Shown piece after piece: positions 1 through 8,036 of a DNA stretch of 15,306 nt (the stretch's first letter is position 1; every line of letters starts with the position of its first letter). The stretch spans positions 1-15,306 of the forward strand of contig PWGH01000033.1 in assembly GCA_003555285.1 (NCBI GenBank), written 5' to 3'. Both the position numbers and the translations under genes were made by a program. The stretch comes from Thioalkalivibrio sp. Its GTDB lineage: Bacteria; Pseudomonadota; Gammaproteobacteria; Ectothiorhodospirales; Ectothiorhodospiraceae. The notes beneath the pieces were generated by a model that searched no databases, had not been told where the DNA came from, and saw only the letters and a program-made list of their open reading frames with translations.

Positions 1-1
1 C

Positions 2-238
2 ATGGCGGTGCAGGCCGCCATCAGTGCCGAGCGGTTGCAGGCCCGCATCGGGCGACGGCAGACCGTGCTGGTCGATGGCCGAACCGACGATGGCGCCCTG
101 ATCGCCCGGTCCGCGGGCGAAGCCCCGGAGATCGACGGCGTCGTCTTCGTCGAGGGCGCGCAGGCGAACCCGGGAGACTTCCTCGAGGTGAAAATCACCG
201 AGGCCCTGGAACACGACCTGATCGCGCGGCCAGCGTGA
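2..238 (+). CDS. rimO: RimO, ribosomal protein S12 methylthiotransferase, C-terminal part only (5' end outside window)
   Basis: The 78 readable residues match the C-terminus of RimO, the radical-SAM enzyme that adds a methylthio group to an aspartate of ribosomal protein S12. The segment is the end of the radical-SAM region (an Ile-Ser-Ala-Glu-Arg-Leu-Gln helix) followed by a TRAM domain. TRAM hallmarks are the VLVDG strand, the IARSAGEAPEIDGVVFV segment and the PGDFLEVKITEA strand. The catalytic CxxxCxxC cluster lies upstream, outside the window. The ATG at position 2 is an internal methionine (the family has a Met-Ala-Val-Gln in this helix), not the start. The stop is TGA at 236-238. No gene follows for 271 bp, so this is probably the end of its transcription unit. 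The related enzyme MiaB also has TRAM, but the APEIDGVV wording is typical of RimO. Confidence 0.85.
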   Translation: MAVQAAISAERLQARIGRRQTVLVDGRTDDGALIARSAGEAPEIDGVVFVEGAQANPGDFLEVKITEALEHDLIARPA

Positions 239-276
239 CGCCGAGGCCGCTGGGTCCTTGACCTTGACCTGTAGCA

Positions 277-360
277 AGCGCTCATGGACGACTTGAGCGG
301 TTCCGGATCGGGCGCACCTCGCATGGCTCGGGCACGGCCACAGTGGCTCCGCTGCGCTTG
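277..360 (-). repeat. Truncated, inverted copy of the structured intergenic repeat found at 15108-15271
   Basis: Read on the minus strand, this stretch is near-identical over about 65 bases to 15160-15223. Both contain the loop AGTCGTCC inside a CGCTCA/TGAGCG stem (here 279-284 with 294-299), preceded by a GGTGCGCCCG.TCCGGA arm (here 302-318). Both also have a CAAGCGCAGCGG block (here 349-360 on the minus strand) at the outer edge. Differences between the copies are scattered single bases, and the stem is intact in both. The second palindrome and the closing arm of the right-hand copy are absent, so this is a truncated or decayed copy. It has no coding potential. Confidence 0.65.
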
Positions 361-464
361 ACTCACCACGTGTACGCGGTGCCGGGCAGCGGACCCTGCA
401 TTTTCTGGTGATTCCCGCCGATGGTGCGGGTCTCGCGTAGGATCGGGCTGCGCGGGCTTGGAAG

Positions 465-492
465 TCCGTTCGAATCCATCCGTTCGAATCCA
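465..492 (+). repeat. Perfect 14-bp tandem duplication in a gene leader
   Basis: The unit TCCGTTCGAATCCA occurs twice head-to-tail (465-478 and 479-492) without a mismatch. It ends six bases before the GGAGAAGGGGG ribosome binding region of the small gene at 510. Each unit contains the self-complementary core TTCGAA, so the pair could form alternative pairings or a repeated binding site. It could also be a recent slippage product. Confidence 0.9.
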
Positions 493-509
493 CCGGAGAA
501 GGGGGCACG

Positions 510-737
510 ATGAACATCGAAAGGCTCGACGATCAGCATTTTCGTCTTAGCATCGACCTGAAGCAGGGGCAGAAACTTGCCAAGGCCATCAATGGCCAGG
601 CGAGGGCGATGCGCAACGCGGCACTGGCCCTGTCCTCGATTCTGGGAGAGGCCTACGCGCAGGCGAACAACGACTTTCGTCAGCCGCCACATGCTTTCGA
701 CGAGAAGGCGCCGCGGTTGCCGAGCATGGAAAACTGA
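510..737 (+). CDS. Small uncharacterised protein, 75 aa
   Basis: I do not recognise a family. The ATG at 510 is preceded by a strong purine-rich ribosome binding site (GGAGAAGGGGG, 494-504), and codon use is GC-rich at third positions like the neighbours, so it is probably a real gene. The product has no signal peptide or membrane segment and no cysteine. It appears to consist of a short strand (about residues 10-16, Phe-Arg-Leu-Ser-Ile-Asp-Leu), one long helix region (about 18-52) rich in Ala, Leu, Lys and Gln, and a polar tail containing a Pro-Pro and ending Pro-Ser-Met-Glu-Asn. The next small gene follows after 18 bp with its own ribosome binding site, so the two are probably co-transcribed. 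Function cannot be assigned. A structural or regulatory small cytoplasmic protein is only a guess. Confidence 0.7.
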   Translation: MNIERLDDQHFRLSIDLKQGQKLAKAINGQARAMRNAALALSSILGEAYAQANNDFRQPPHAFDEKAPRLPSMEN

Positions 738-755
738 AAGACCAGGAGCCCGCTG

Positions 756-974
756 ATGAACTTGGAAGAGATCGCCAACAAGCAGGCCCATATCCGCATG
801 GACACCCACGAGGCCGCGGACCTGCTGACCAGCCTGAAGCAGCACGCAGAGGCCCTGGGCGACGCGGGGCAGGACCTGATCGCCGCGCTCGAGGCTCAGG
901 GCGTGCAGCCCATCGAGGCGGACGCACAGCCGCGGTTTGAATACGGCGCACCCCGCGACCTGCATCGCCCCTAA
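756..974 (+). CDS. Small uncharacterised protein, 72 aa
   Basis: I do not recognise a family. The start at 756 has an AGGAG ribosome binding site (744-748) at suitable spacing, and third codon positions are strongly GC-rich. The product is acidic (many Glu and Asp), has no membrane segment and no cysteine. Predicted layout: a short N-terminal helix, a strand-like His-Ile-Arg-Met-Asp (about 12-16), a long helix (about 18-48) and a Pro-containing tail. This layout parallels the upstream 75-aa protein. An ungapped 38-residue alignment (residues 11-48 here with 11-48 there) gives seven identities by eye, mostly Ala, Leu and one Asp, so distant relatedness is possible but unproven. The next gene, glgP, is convergent. 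Confidence 0.72.
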   Translation: MNLEEIANKQAHIRMDTHEAADLLTSLKQHAEALGDAGQDLIAALEAQGVQPIEADAQPRFEYGAPRDLHRP

Positions 975-1003
975 GCCCAGCGAAGCTCTTCAATCGCGCA
1001 GAT

Positions 1004-1027
1004 CCGGACCCCAAATACGGGGCCCGG
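1004..1027. terminator. Possible bidirectional terminator hairpin between convergent genes
   Basis: CCGGACCCC (1004-1012) and GGGGCCCGG (1019-1027) pair at 8 of 9 positions across a six-base AAATAC loop. It sits in the 89-bp gap where the small + strand genes and minus-strand glgP converge, the expected place for a shared terminator. There is no T-tract on either side, so intrinsic termination is doubtful. Confidence 0.3.
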
Positions 1028-1063
1028 GCCTCGCCGTCAGCCCCCGGGTGGGCTGCGGCAGAT

Positions 1064-3568
1064 TCAGCCCTCGGCTTGCTTCGGGCAGGGCGCCTGCACC
1101 GGGTCGGGAACGGCATCCCAGACTTGTTCGGCGTAGTCGCGCACGGTGCGATCGATCGAGAAATAGCCCATGCGCGCGACGTTGAGCAGCGCCGCCTCGG
1201 ACCAGGCCTCGGGATCCTGGTACAGCCGATCGACCTGATTGCAGGCGTCGCTGTAGGCGGCATAGTCGGCAAGGACGAAGAAGGGGTCGTCCTCGAGCAG
1301 GTAGCGGGCGAGCTCCTGGTGCAACTCGCGGCCGCCATTGGCGAAGAACCCGGTGCGCAGGGCCTCGACGATGCCGTGCAGGCGCGGGTGGGCACCCAGG
1401 TGCGTACGCGGCGGGATGCCGACGGCCCGATGGGCGCTGACCTCGGCCGCGGTCATGCCGAAGATGAAGATGTTTTCGCCGCCGACGGCGTCGCGGATCT
1501 CGATGTTGGCGCCGTCCAGGGTCCCGATTGTCAGCGCGCCGTTCAGCGCCAGCTTCATGTTGCCGGTGCCGGAGGCCTCGAATCCGGCGGTCGAGATCTG
1601 TTCGGACAGGTCGGCGGCCGGGATGATGATGCTCGCCGAGCTGACCTCGTAGTTCGGGAAGAACACGCACTTCAGCCGGTCACCGATCGCTGGATCCTGG
1701 TTGATGATGTCGGCAACCTCGTTGATGACCTCGATGGTGTGCCGGGCGCGCTCGTAGCCGGGCGCCGCCTTGCCGGCGAACAACACCACGCGGGGCAGCA
1801 CCTCCTCGCCATCGCGGATGCGCTGATAGAGCTCGATCATGTGCAACAGTTTCAGCAGCTGGCGCTTGTACTCGTGGAAGCGCTTGATCTGCACATCGAA
1901 CATCACGTTCGGGTCGATGCTGACTCCGGTGCGTTTGTGCACCAGCGCGGCGAGGCGTTCCTTGTTCTTCAGCTTGACCGCGCGGAAGGCCGCGCGGGTG
2001 GGCGCGTCCGACGCGTAGGGCTCGAATTCGCGCAGACGATCCAGATCGTACTTCCACTCGCTGCCGATCCGGGAGTCGATCAGTGCGGTCAGGCCGGGGT
2101 TGGCCTGAATCACCCACAAGCGCGGCGTGACGCCGTTGGTCACGTTGATGAAGCGGTCCGGCCAGACCCGATCGAAATCGGCGAACAGCGTTTGTTTCAG
2201 CAGATCGGTGTGCAGTGCCGCGACCCCGTTGACCTTGTGCGAACCGACCACCGCCAGATGCGCCATGCGCACGCGCCGTTCACCGCTCTCGTCGATGATC
2301 GACAGGCGGCGCAACAGCGCGTGGTCGCCCGGAAAACGGTGCCGGACCTCTTCGAGGAATTCGTGGTTGATCCGGTAGATGATCGTCATGTGCCGTGGCA
2401 GCACCCGCTCCATCAGGTCCACCGACCAGGTCTCCAGCGCCTCGGGCATCAGCGTGTGGTTGGTGTAGGAGAAGACCTGACGGGTGATCGCCCAGGCCTG
2501 GGCCCAGCGCACCTTGTGCTGATCGACCAGCAGGCGCATGAATTCCGCCACGGCGATGGCCGGATGGGTGTCGTTGAGCTGGATTGCCGCCCGTTCCGGC
2601 AGCGTGTCCATGGACAGTCCCAGGTGCATGTGGCGGTCCAGGATGTCCTGCAACGAGGCGCAAACGAAGAAATACTCCTGTTTCAGGCGCAGTTCCTTGC
2701 CGATCGCCTTGGCGTCGTTCGGGTAGAGCACCATCGAGATCGTTTCCGATTCGTTCTTGTCCGCCACTGCGCGGATGTAATCGCCTTCGTTGAAGTAACG
2801 CAGGTCGAAGTCGCGGGTCGCCTTGGCGGCCCACAGACGCAGGTTGTTCACGTTGCGTCGCTCATAGCCGGCGGTGGGGTAGTCATAGGCCATGGCCAGG
2901 ACCGCTTCGCCGCCTTCCCAGGCATAGCAGATATCGCCGTCCGCCTCGTGGTGCTTGATCACATTGCCGTAGAAACGCACCGGGAAGGTCTTTTCCGGTC
3001 GCGGGAATTCCCAGGGATTGCCAAAGCGCAGCCAGTTGTCCGGATGCTCGACCTGGCGAAAGTGTTCGATGTGCTGCTGGAACATGCCGTATTCGTAGCG
3101 GATGCCGTAGCCGTAGCCGGGGTAGCCCTGGGTCGCCATGGACTCCAGGATGCAGGCCGCCAGGCGCCCCAGACCCCCGTTGCCGAGGGCGGCATCCTCT
3201 TCCAGTCGGGCGATATCCTCGAAATCGACACCCAGATCCCCCAGGGCCTCGCGGGTGACGTCGAGAATGCCCATGTTGCGCAGGTTGGCCTCCAACATGC
3301 GGCCGATCAGGTACTCCATCGACAGGTAATAGACGCGCTTGACCTCTTCCTCGGCAAACTGGCGGCGGGTGCTGACGCGCCGCTCGATGATCCGTTCGCG
3401 GATGGCGAAGGAGACCGCGTGCAGCCAGTCGCGGGGGGTCGCCATCTCCGGGTCCTTGCCGACGACCCGCACCAGGGCGTTGCGAATCGACTTGCGCAAC
3501 GTGGCGCTGTCGCAGGTCTGCGCGGGCGCCGATAGTGAATCCGGTGTTTTTTGGGGCGATGCGGTCAT
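1064..3568 (-). CDS. glgP: Glycogen/alpha-glucan phosphorylase (GT35), 834 aa
   Basis: Releases glucose 1-phosphate from the non-reducing ends of alpha-1,4 glucans, in the cytoplasm, using pyridoxal phosphate. The full-length GT35 fold is present. The N-terminal domain carries the glycine-rich EDAALGNGGLGRLAAC segment and the YGYGIRYEYGMF block. The C-terminal domain carries the cofactor signature EASGTGNMK (about 664-672), whose Lys 672 should hold the cofactor. Length matches the bacterial family (about 800-840). Two in-frame ATGs compete: 3583 and 3568. I chose 3568 because a GGAGGT ribosome binding site sits seven bases before it, whereas the earlier ATG has none and overlaps that site. 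It lies 54 bp downstream of purD, so it may be read with the purine genes, an unusual pairing. MalP (maltodextrin phosphorylase) is the alternative name for close relatives. No other glg gene is in view. Confidence 0.96.
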   Translation of the reverse strand: MTASPQKTPDSLSAPAQTCDSATLRKSIRNALVRVVGKDPEMATPRDWLHAVSFAIRERIIERRVSTRRQFAEEEVKRVYYLSMEYLIGRMLEANLRNMGILDVTREALGDLGVDFEDIARLEEDAALGNGGLGRLAACILESMATQGYPGYGYGIRYEYGMFQQHIEHFRQVEHPDNWLRFGNPWEFPRPEKTFPVRFYGNVIKHHEADGDICYAWEGGEAVLAMAYDYPTAGYERRNVNNLRLWAAKATRDFDLRYFNEGDYIRAVADKNESETISMVLYPNDAKAIGKELRLKQEYFFVCASLQDILDRHMHLGLSMDTLPERAAIQLNDTHPAIAVAEFMRLLVDQHKVRWAQAWAITRQVFSYTNHTLMPEALETWSVDLMERVLPRHMTIIYRINHEFLEEVRHRFPGDHALLRRLSIIDESGERRVRMAHLAVVGSHKVNGVAALHTDLLKQTLFADFDRVWPDRFINVTNGVTPRLWVIQANPGLTALIDSRIGSEWKYDLDRLREFEPYASDAPTRAAFRAVKLKNKERLAALVHKRTGVSIDPNVMFDVQIKRFHEYKRQLLKLLHMIELYQRIRDGEEVLPRVVLFAGKAAPGYERARHTIEVINEVADIINQDPAIGDRLKCVFFPNYEVSSASIIIPAADLSEQISTAGFEASGTGNMKLALNGALTIGTLDGANIEIRDAVGGENIFIFGMTAAEVSAHRAVGIPPRTHLGAHPRLHGIVEALRTGFFANGGRELHQELARYLLEDDPFFVLADYAAYSDACNQVDRLYQDPEAWSEAALLNVARMGYFSIDRTVRDYAEQVWDAVPDPVQAPCPKQAEG

Positions 3569-3574
3569 TGCAGT

Positions 3575-3590
3575 GACCTCCATGAAGGTC
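3575..3590 (-). promoter_or_regulatory. Hairpin overlapping the glgP ribosome binding site
   Basis: On the minus strand GACCT and AGGTC flank a six-base loop (TCATGG). The second arm contains part of the GGAGGT ribosome binding site of glgP. Folding would hide that site and also the first in-frame ATG, which falls in the loop. This is seen in sequence only; the stem is short (5-6 bp), so a regulatory role is speculative. Confidence 0.3.
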
Positions 3591-3622
3591 TTTGTGGGAG
3601 GCCAGGAGCCTGAAAGGGACGC

Positions 3623-4909
3623 CTAGCGATCGGGTGTGAGTGCCCGATGGCCGATGTCCGTGCGGCAGTATAACGCCGAAAAGTCGATCTTTCGTGCAGT
3701 GCGGTACGCATTTTCCTGGGCCGCACGCAGGTCGTCGCCGAGCCCGACCACGCACAGCACCCGCCCGCCATCGGTCACGATCTGTCCGTCCTCCCGCAGG
3801 CGGGTGCCGGCATGAAACGCGCGCGCGGTGTCGCTGTTCGCGGCGTCGAGCCCGCGGATGACCTCGCCCTTGGCATAGGCCCCCGGATAGCCGCCGGCGG
3901 CGAGCACCACGCCGAGCGCGAAGCGGGTATCCCACGTCACGGTAATCCGGTCGAGGTGGCCATCGATGCCGGCCTCGATCAGGTCCGCGAGATCGCTGTT
4001 CAGGCGCATCAGGATCGGCTGGGTCTCCGGATCGCCGAAGCGGCAGTTGAACTCCAGCAGCTGCGGGTTGCCGGCGGCATCGATCATCACGCCGGCATAC
4101 AGGAACCCGGTGTAGGCCTCGCCCTCGGCGGCCATGCCGCGCAGCGTCGGTTCGATGATCTCCTGCAGGATGCGGGTGTGCATCTGCGGGGTGACCACGG
4201 GGGCCGGCGAGTAGGCGCCCATGCCCCCGGTGTTCGGGCCGCGATCGCCGTCGTCCCGGGCCTTGTGATCCTGGGAACTGGCGAGTGGGAGGATGTGCTC
4301 GCCGTCGATCATGCAGATGAAGCTTGCCTCCTCGCCGGTGAGGAAGGCCTCGATCACCACCCGATGCCCGGCGGCGCCGAAGGCGTTGCCGGCGAGCATG
4401 TCCTGCACCGCGGCGCGGGCCTCGGCCTCGGTCTGGGCCAGGATCACGCCCTTGCCGGCCGCGAGGCCGTCGGCCTTGACGACGATCGGGGCCCCGTGGG
4501 CGCTGATGAAGGCCTCGGCCGCCGGGATGTCGGTGAAGCTGCCATACGCGGCGGTCGGGATCCCGTGGCGCTGCATGAAGTCCTTGGCGAAGGCCTTCGA
4601 ACCCTCGAGTTGCGCGGCCTTCGCGGTGGGGCCGAAGATGCGCAGGCCCTGCGCCCGGAAGGCATCGACGATGCCAGCGACCAGCGGCGCCTCCGGGCCG
4701 ACCACGGTGAAGGCGACGTCGCGTTCCCGGGCGAGATCGAGCAGACCTTCGAGGTCGGTGGCCGCGACGGCGACGTTCTCGCAGTTCTCCTCGAGCGCGG
4801 TGCCGGCATTGCCCGGGGCCACCAACACCCGGGAAACCCGCGGCGATTGAGCCAGCTTCCAGGCCAGTGCATGTTCGCGGCCGCCGCCGCCGATTACCAG
4901 TACGTTCAT
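3623..4909 (-). CDS. purD: Phosphoribosylamine-glycine ligase (GAR synthetase), 428 aa
   Basis: Catalyses the second step of purine synthesis: phosphoribosylamine + glycine + ATP to glycinamide ribonucleotide. The N-terminal domain begins with the family motif [17 protein letters not shown] (1-17). The ATP-grasp core shows [15 protein letters not shown] (141-155), the [14 protein letters not shown] segment (225-238) and the GARS signature RFGDPETQ (290-297) carrying metal-binding acidic residues. Length is typical (about 425-430). The start is unambiguous, with an AAGGA motif ten bases upstream. It lies 113 bp downstream of purH on the same strand, the classical purHD order, and 54 bp upstream of glgP. 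Glycine is both its substrate and the substrate of the betaine pathway across the intergenic region, though co-regulation is not shown by the sequence. Confidence 0.98.
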   Translation of the reverse strand: MNVLVIGGGGREHALAWKLAQSPRVSRVLVAPGNAGTALEENCENVAVAATDLEGLLDLARERDVAFTVVGPEAPLVAGIVDAFRAQGLRIFGPTAKAAQLEGSKAFAKDFMQRHGIPTAAYGSFTDIPAAEAFISAHGAPIVVKADGLAAGKGVILAQTEAEARAAVQDMLAGNAFGAAGHRVVIEAFLTGEEASFICMIDGEHILPLASSQDHKARDDGDRGPNTGGMGAYSPAPVVTPQMHTRILQEIIEPTLRGMAAEGEAYTGFLYAGVMIDAAGNPQLLEFNCRFGDPETQPILMRLNSDLADLIEAGIDGHLDRITVTWDTRFALGVVLAAGGYPGAYAKGEVIRGLDAANSDTARAFHAGTRLREDGQIVTDGGRVLCVVGLGDDLRAAQENAYRTARKIDFSALYCRTDIGHRALTPDR

Positions 4910-4949
4910 CTGCTGCTTGTCCTTAAAGACACGATAGGTATGGCCCGGA

Positions 4950-4978
4950 GCCGAATCAATGTCGATCGGCGATTCGGC
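4950..4978. other. Perfect 8-bp inverted repeat between purH and purD
   Basis: GCCGAATC (4950-4957) and GATTCGGC (4971-4978) are perfect inverted repeats around a 13-base spacer. They lie in the 113-bp gap between purH and purD. No T-tract follows in the direction of transcription, so an RNA-processing, pausing or stability role is more plausible than termination. Confidence 0.4.
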
Positions 4979-5022
4979 GATGCACGGCCGGCGCTTTCAT
5001 GCGCCCGTTCATGGCGCCCGGT

Positions 5023-6588
<1,566 letters not shown>

Positions 6589-6618
6589 GGCGACGCTCTC
6601 AAAGTGCGAAAGATTGCA

Positions 6619-6626
6619 AGTATAAC
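6619..6626. promoter_or_regulatory. -10-like element, readable on both strands, upstream of purH
   Basis: The octamer AGTATAAC gives TATACT on the minus strand (5 of 6 to the sigma-70 -10), about 30 bp before the purH start. It gives TATAAC on the plus strand (also 5 of 6), pointing toward the gene-free region. It is one of few AT-rich spots here. No convincing -35 was found at 16-18 bp in either direction: CTCAAA on the plus strand matches three of six. Assignment as the purH promoter is plausible; plus-strand activity is speculative. Confidence 0.4.
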
Positions 6627-6686
6627 GGACCGGGGATTTGAGGTGGCCCAGGCTGGGGATCGGGTCCGGGGGGCGCGGCCGCGAGG

Positions 6687-6773
6687 CCGGTGGGGAATCG
6701 GCACCAGCCGGCGGCCCGAGGAGGCAAAAACCGGGTAGCGGTTCCGGGGCGCCGGTCCTGGATTCCCCACCGG
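6687..6773. repeat. Long inverted repeat, 13-bp perfect arms with an inner 6-bp extension
   Basis: CCGGTGGGGAATC (6687-6699) and GATTCCCCACCGG (6761-6773) are perfect inverted repeats. Inside them CCGGCG (6708-6713) and CGCCGG (6750-6755) continue the pairing after short bulges. The apical part is about 36 bases. It is noncoding and unlike the repeat at the two ends of the window. It could be a structured RNA, a decayed terminal-inverted-repeat element or a cruciform site. Confidence 0.65.
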
Positions 6774-6881
6774 AATCCCCGTAAATGGGGTAGAAAAACG
6801 CCTCGATCTCCACCGGACACGGGAAATCACGCCTTGAAATTCGGAGAAAGAACCGGCAGGGTAGAAAAGGAACAGCGATTC

Positions 6882-6904
6882 AGGGGGTGAAGCCGCCCCC
6901 TTTT
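6882..6904 (+). terminator. Intrinsic-terminator-like hairpin with no gene before it
   Basis: AGGGGG (6882-6887) pairs with CCCCCT (6896-6901) around an eight-base loop, followed by a short T run (6901-6904). The T run is only downstream in the + direction. The nearest upstream + strand gene is more than 5 kb away, so it would end an unannotated transcript or attenuate a long GSMT leader. The T run is short, hence moderate confidence. Confidence 0.4.
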
Positions 6905-7223
6905 GTGGCGTTCCTGTCTTCGGTTCGCGAGCAGCAGACCCATTTGCACGGCCGGATCCATCGCCCGCTCAGGGCCCATCAAGGCGCGACCGTAGGGATC
7001 GCCATCGCCCGGACTGCACCAGCGGATCGGGAGGCTCGCTCCGCGAGCGACAGCACGACCACCATGGCCTCCCCGGCATTCCGAGGAGTCGGCTTGGTTA
7101 TGTGCCTTCGTGATGACCGGGAATGCCACCGACGTCGCAGCGGTCCCAAGCCGGGCCGAACCCGAATTCGTTATGCGGATGGTCTTCAGGTCCGCCGCAC
7201 CCATCAAGTCAGTGAGGAAAACC

Positions 7224-8036
7224 ATGGTAGCCACGATCAAGAAACAGGATTTCGGTGATCAGCCGATCGAACGACGCGAGACCGATAACTATCGTGAGGA
7301 GTACGTCAGTTCCTTCGTCGATAAATGGGATGACCTGATTGACTGGGACAGCCGCAGGAAAAGTGAAGGCGATTTCTTCATTCAAGTCCTGAAGGACCGC
7401 GGCGCGCGCCGGGTGCTCGACGTGGCCGCCGGCACCGGCTTCCACTCGGTGCAGCTGATGGAAGCCGGTTTCGATGTGGTCAGTGCGGATGGCAGTCCGG
7501 AGATGCTCGCCAAGGCTTTCGAGAACGGCCGCAAGCGGGGCCACATCATGCGCACCACCCAGGCCGACTGGCGCTGGCTGAATCGCGATATCTATGGCCG
7601 CTACGACGCTGTCGTCTGTCTGGGCAATTCCTTTACCCACCTGTTCAAGGAGAACGACCGTCGCAAGACCCTGGCCGAGTTCTATTCGGCACTGAATCAC
7701 GATGGGGTGCTGATCCTCGATCAGCGCAACTACGACGCGATCCTCGATCATGGCTACTCGAGCACCCACACGTACTACTACTGCGGTGACAATGTCTCGG
7801 TGGCCCCGGAGCACGTCGACGAGGGATTGGCCCGCTTCAAGTATGACTTCCCGGACAAGTCCACCTACCACCTGAACATGTTTCCGCTGCGCAAGTCCTA
7901 CGTGCGCCGTCTGATGCGCGAGGTCGGCTTCCAGACCATCAATACCTATGGCGACTTCAAGGAAACCTACCGCGAGGCCGAACCCGACTTCTTCATCCAT
8001 GTCGCCGACAAGCATTATCCGGAGGAGACGTCCTGA
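7224..8036 (+). CDS. gsmt: Glycine sarcosine N-methyltransferase (glycine betaine synthesis), 270 aa
   Basis: Transfers methyl groups from SAM to glycine and then sarcosine, yielding dimethylglycine, the first two steps of betaine synthesis in halophiles. It is a class I methyltransferase. Motif I is LDVAAGTGF (65-73), followed by the acidic end of strand 2 in SADGS (87-91) and VCLGNSFTHLF (131-141) at the motif IV position. Segments such as DKWDDLIDWDSR (33-44), KAFENGRKRGH (97-107), ILDQRNYD and LNMFPLRK are what I recall from the Halorhodospira halochloris enzyme. Length equals that family (about 268). The frame is open upstream to 7110, but I chose 7224 because GAGGAAAA immediately precedes it and the family N-terminus begins there. 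The stop overlaps the next ATG by one base, so the two genes are translationally coupled. Confidence 0.95.
   Translation: MVATIKKQDFGDQPIERRETDNYREEYVSSFVDKWDDLIDWDSRRKSEGDFFIQVLKDRGARRVLDVAAGTGFHSVQLMEAGFDVVSADGSPEMLAKAFENGRKRGHIMRTTQADWRWLNRDIYGRYDAVVCLGNSFTHLFKENDRRKTLAEFYSALNHDGVLILDQRNYDAILDHGYSSTHTYYYCGDNVSVAPEHVDEGLARFKYDFPDKSTYHLNMFPLRKSYVRRLMREVGFQTINTYGDFKETYREAEPDFFIHVADKHYPEETS

Larger units (their letters stand above)
6589..7223. other. 635-bp gene-free region between divergent purH and GSMT genes
   Basis: It should hold the promoters of both transcription units. Visible elements are the two-way -10-like octamer (6619-6626), a long inverted repeat (6687-6773), a small CCCC/GGGG hairpin (6777-6790), a plus-strand terminator-like hairpin (6882-6904), a GCTCGC/GCGAGC hairpin (7034-7048) and a GGCATTCC/GGAATGCC inverted pair (7075-7082 with 7120-7127). 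Open frames crossing it on either strand are Arg/Pro/His-rich, lack ribosome binding sites and match nothing I recognise. I found no convincing sigma-70 promoter close to the GSMT start, so that promoter may be of another class or far upstream. Confidence 0.6.

Noticed and set aside
465..495. tRNA or tRNA-derived attachment site suggested by GTTCGAATCC, a T-loop-like string
   Set aside because: The flanking five bases do not pair in either copy, and no anticodon or acceptor arm can be drawn; the string is explained by a 14-bp tandem duplication.
363..965. 200-codon minus-strand frame covering the two small genes
   Set aside because: The two plus-strand genes each have a good ribosome binding site and GC-rich third positions; the minus frame has neither and looks like their complement.
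1076..3535. 819-codon open frame antisense to glgP
   Set aside because: A shadow of third-position GC bias opposite a complete phosphorylase gene; low-complexity composition and no ribosome binding site.
6600..6624. PurR operator upstream of purH
   Set aside because: GCGAAAGATTGCAA resembles half sites, but the central CG and the symmetry of the PUR box are lacking and an indel is needed to align it.
7110..7223. Longer GSMT start adding 38 residues
   Set aside because: The extension is unlike the family N-terminus, and a good GAGGAAAA ribosome binding site stands directly before the ATG at 7224.
6690..7258. Open frames in the purH-GSMT gap (plus 6690-6890, plus 6887-7258, minus 6827-7240)
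   Set aside because: Arg/Pro/His/Gly-rich translations with no ribosome binding sites or family resemblance; two of them run into the GSMT start. The region reads better as regulatory or noncoding.
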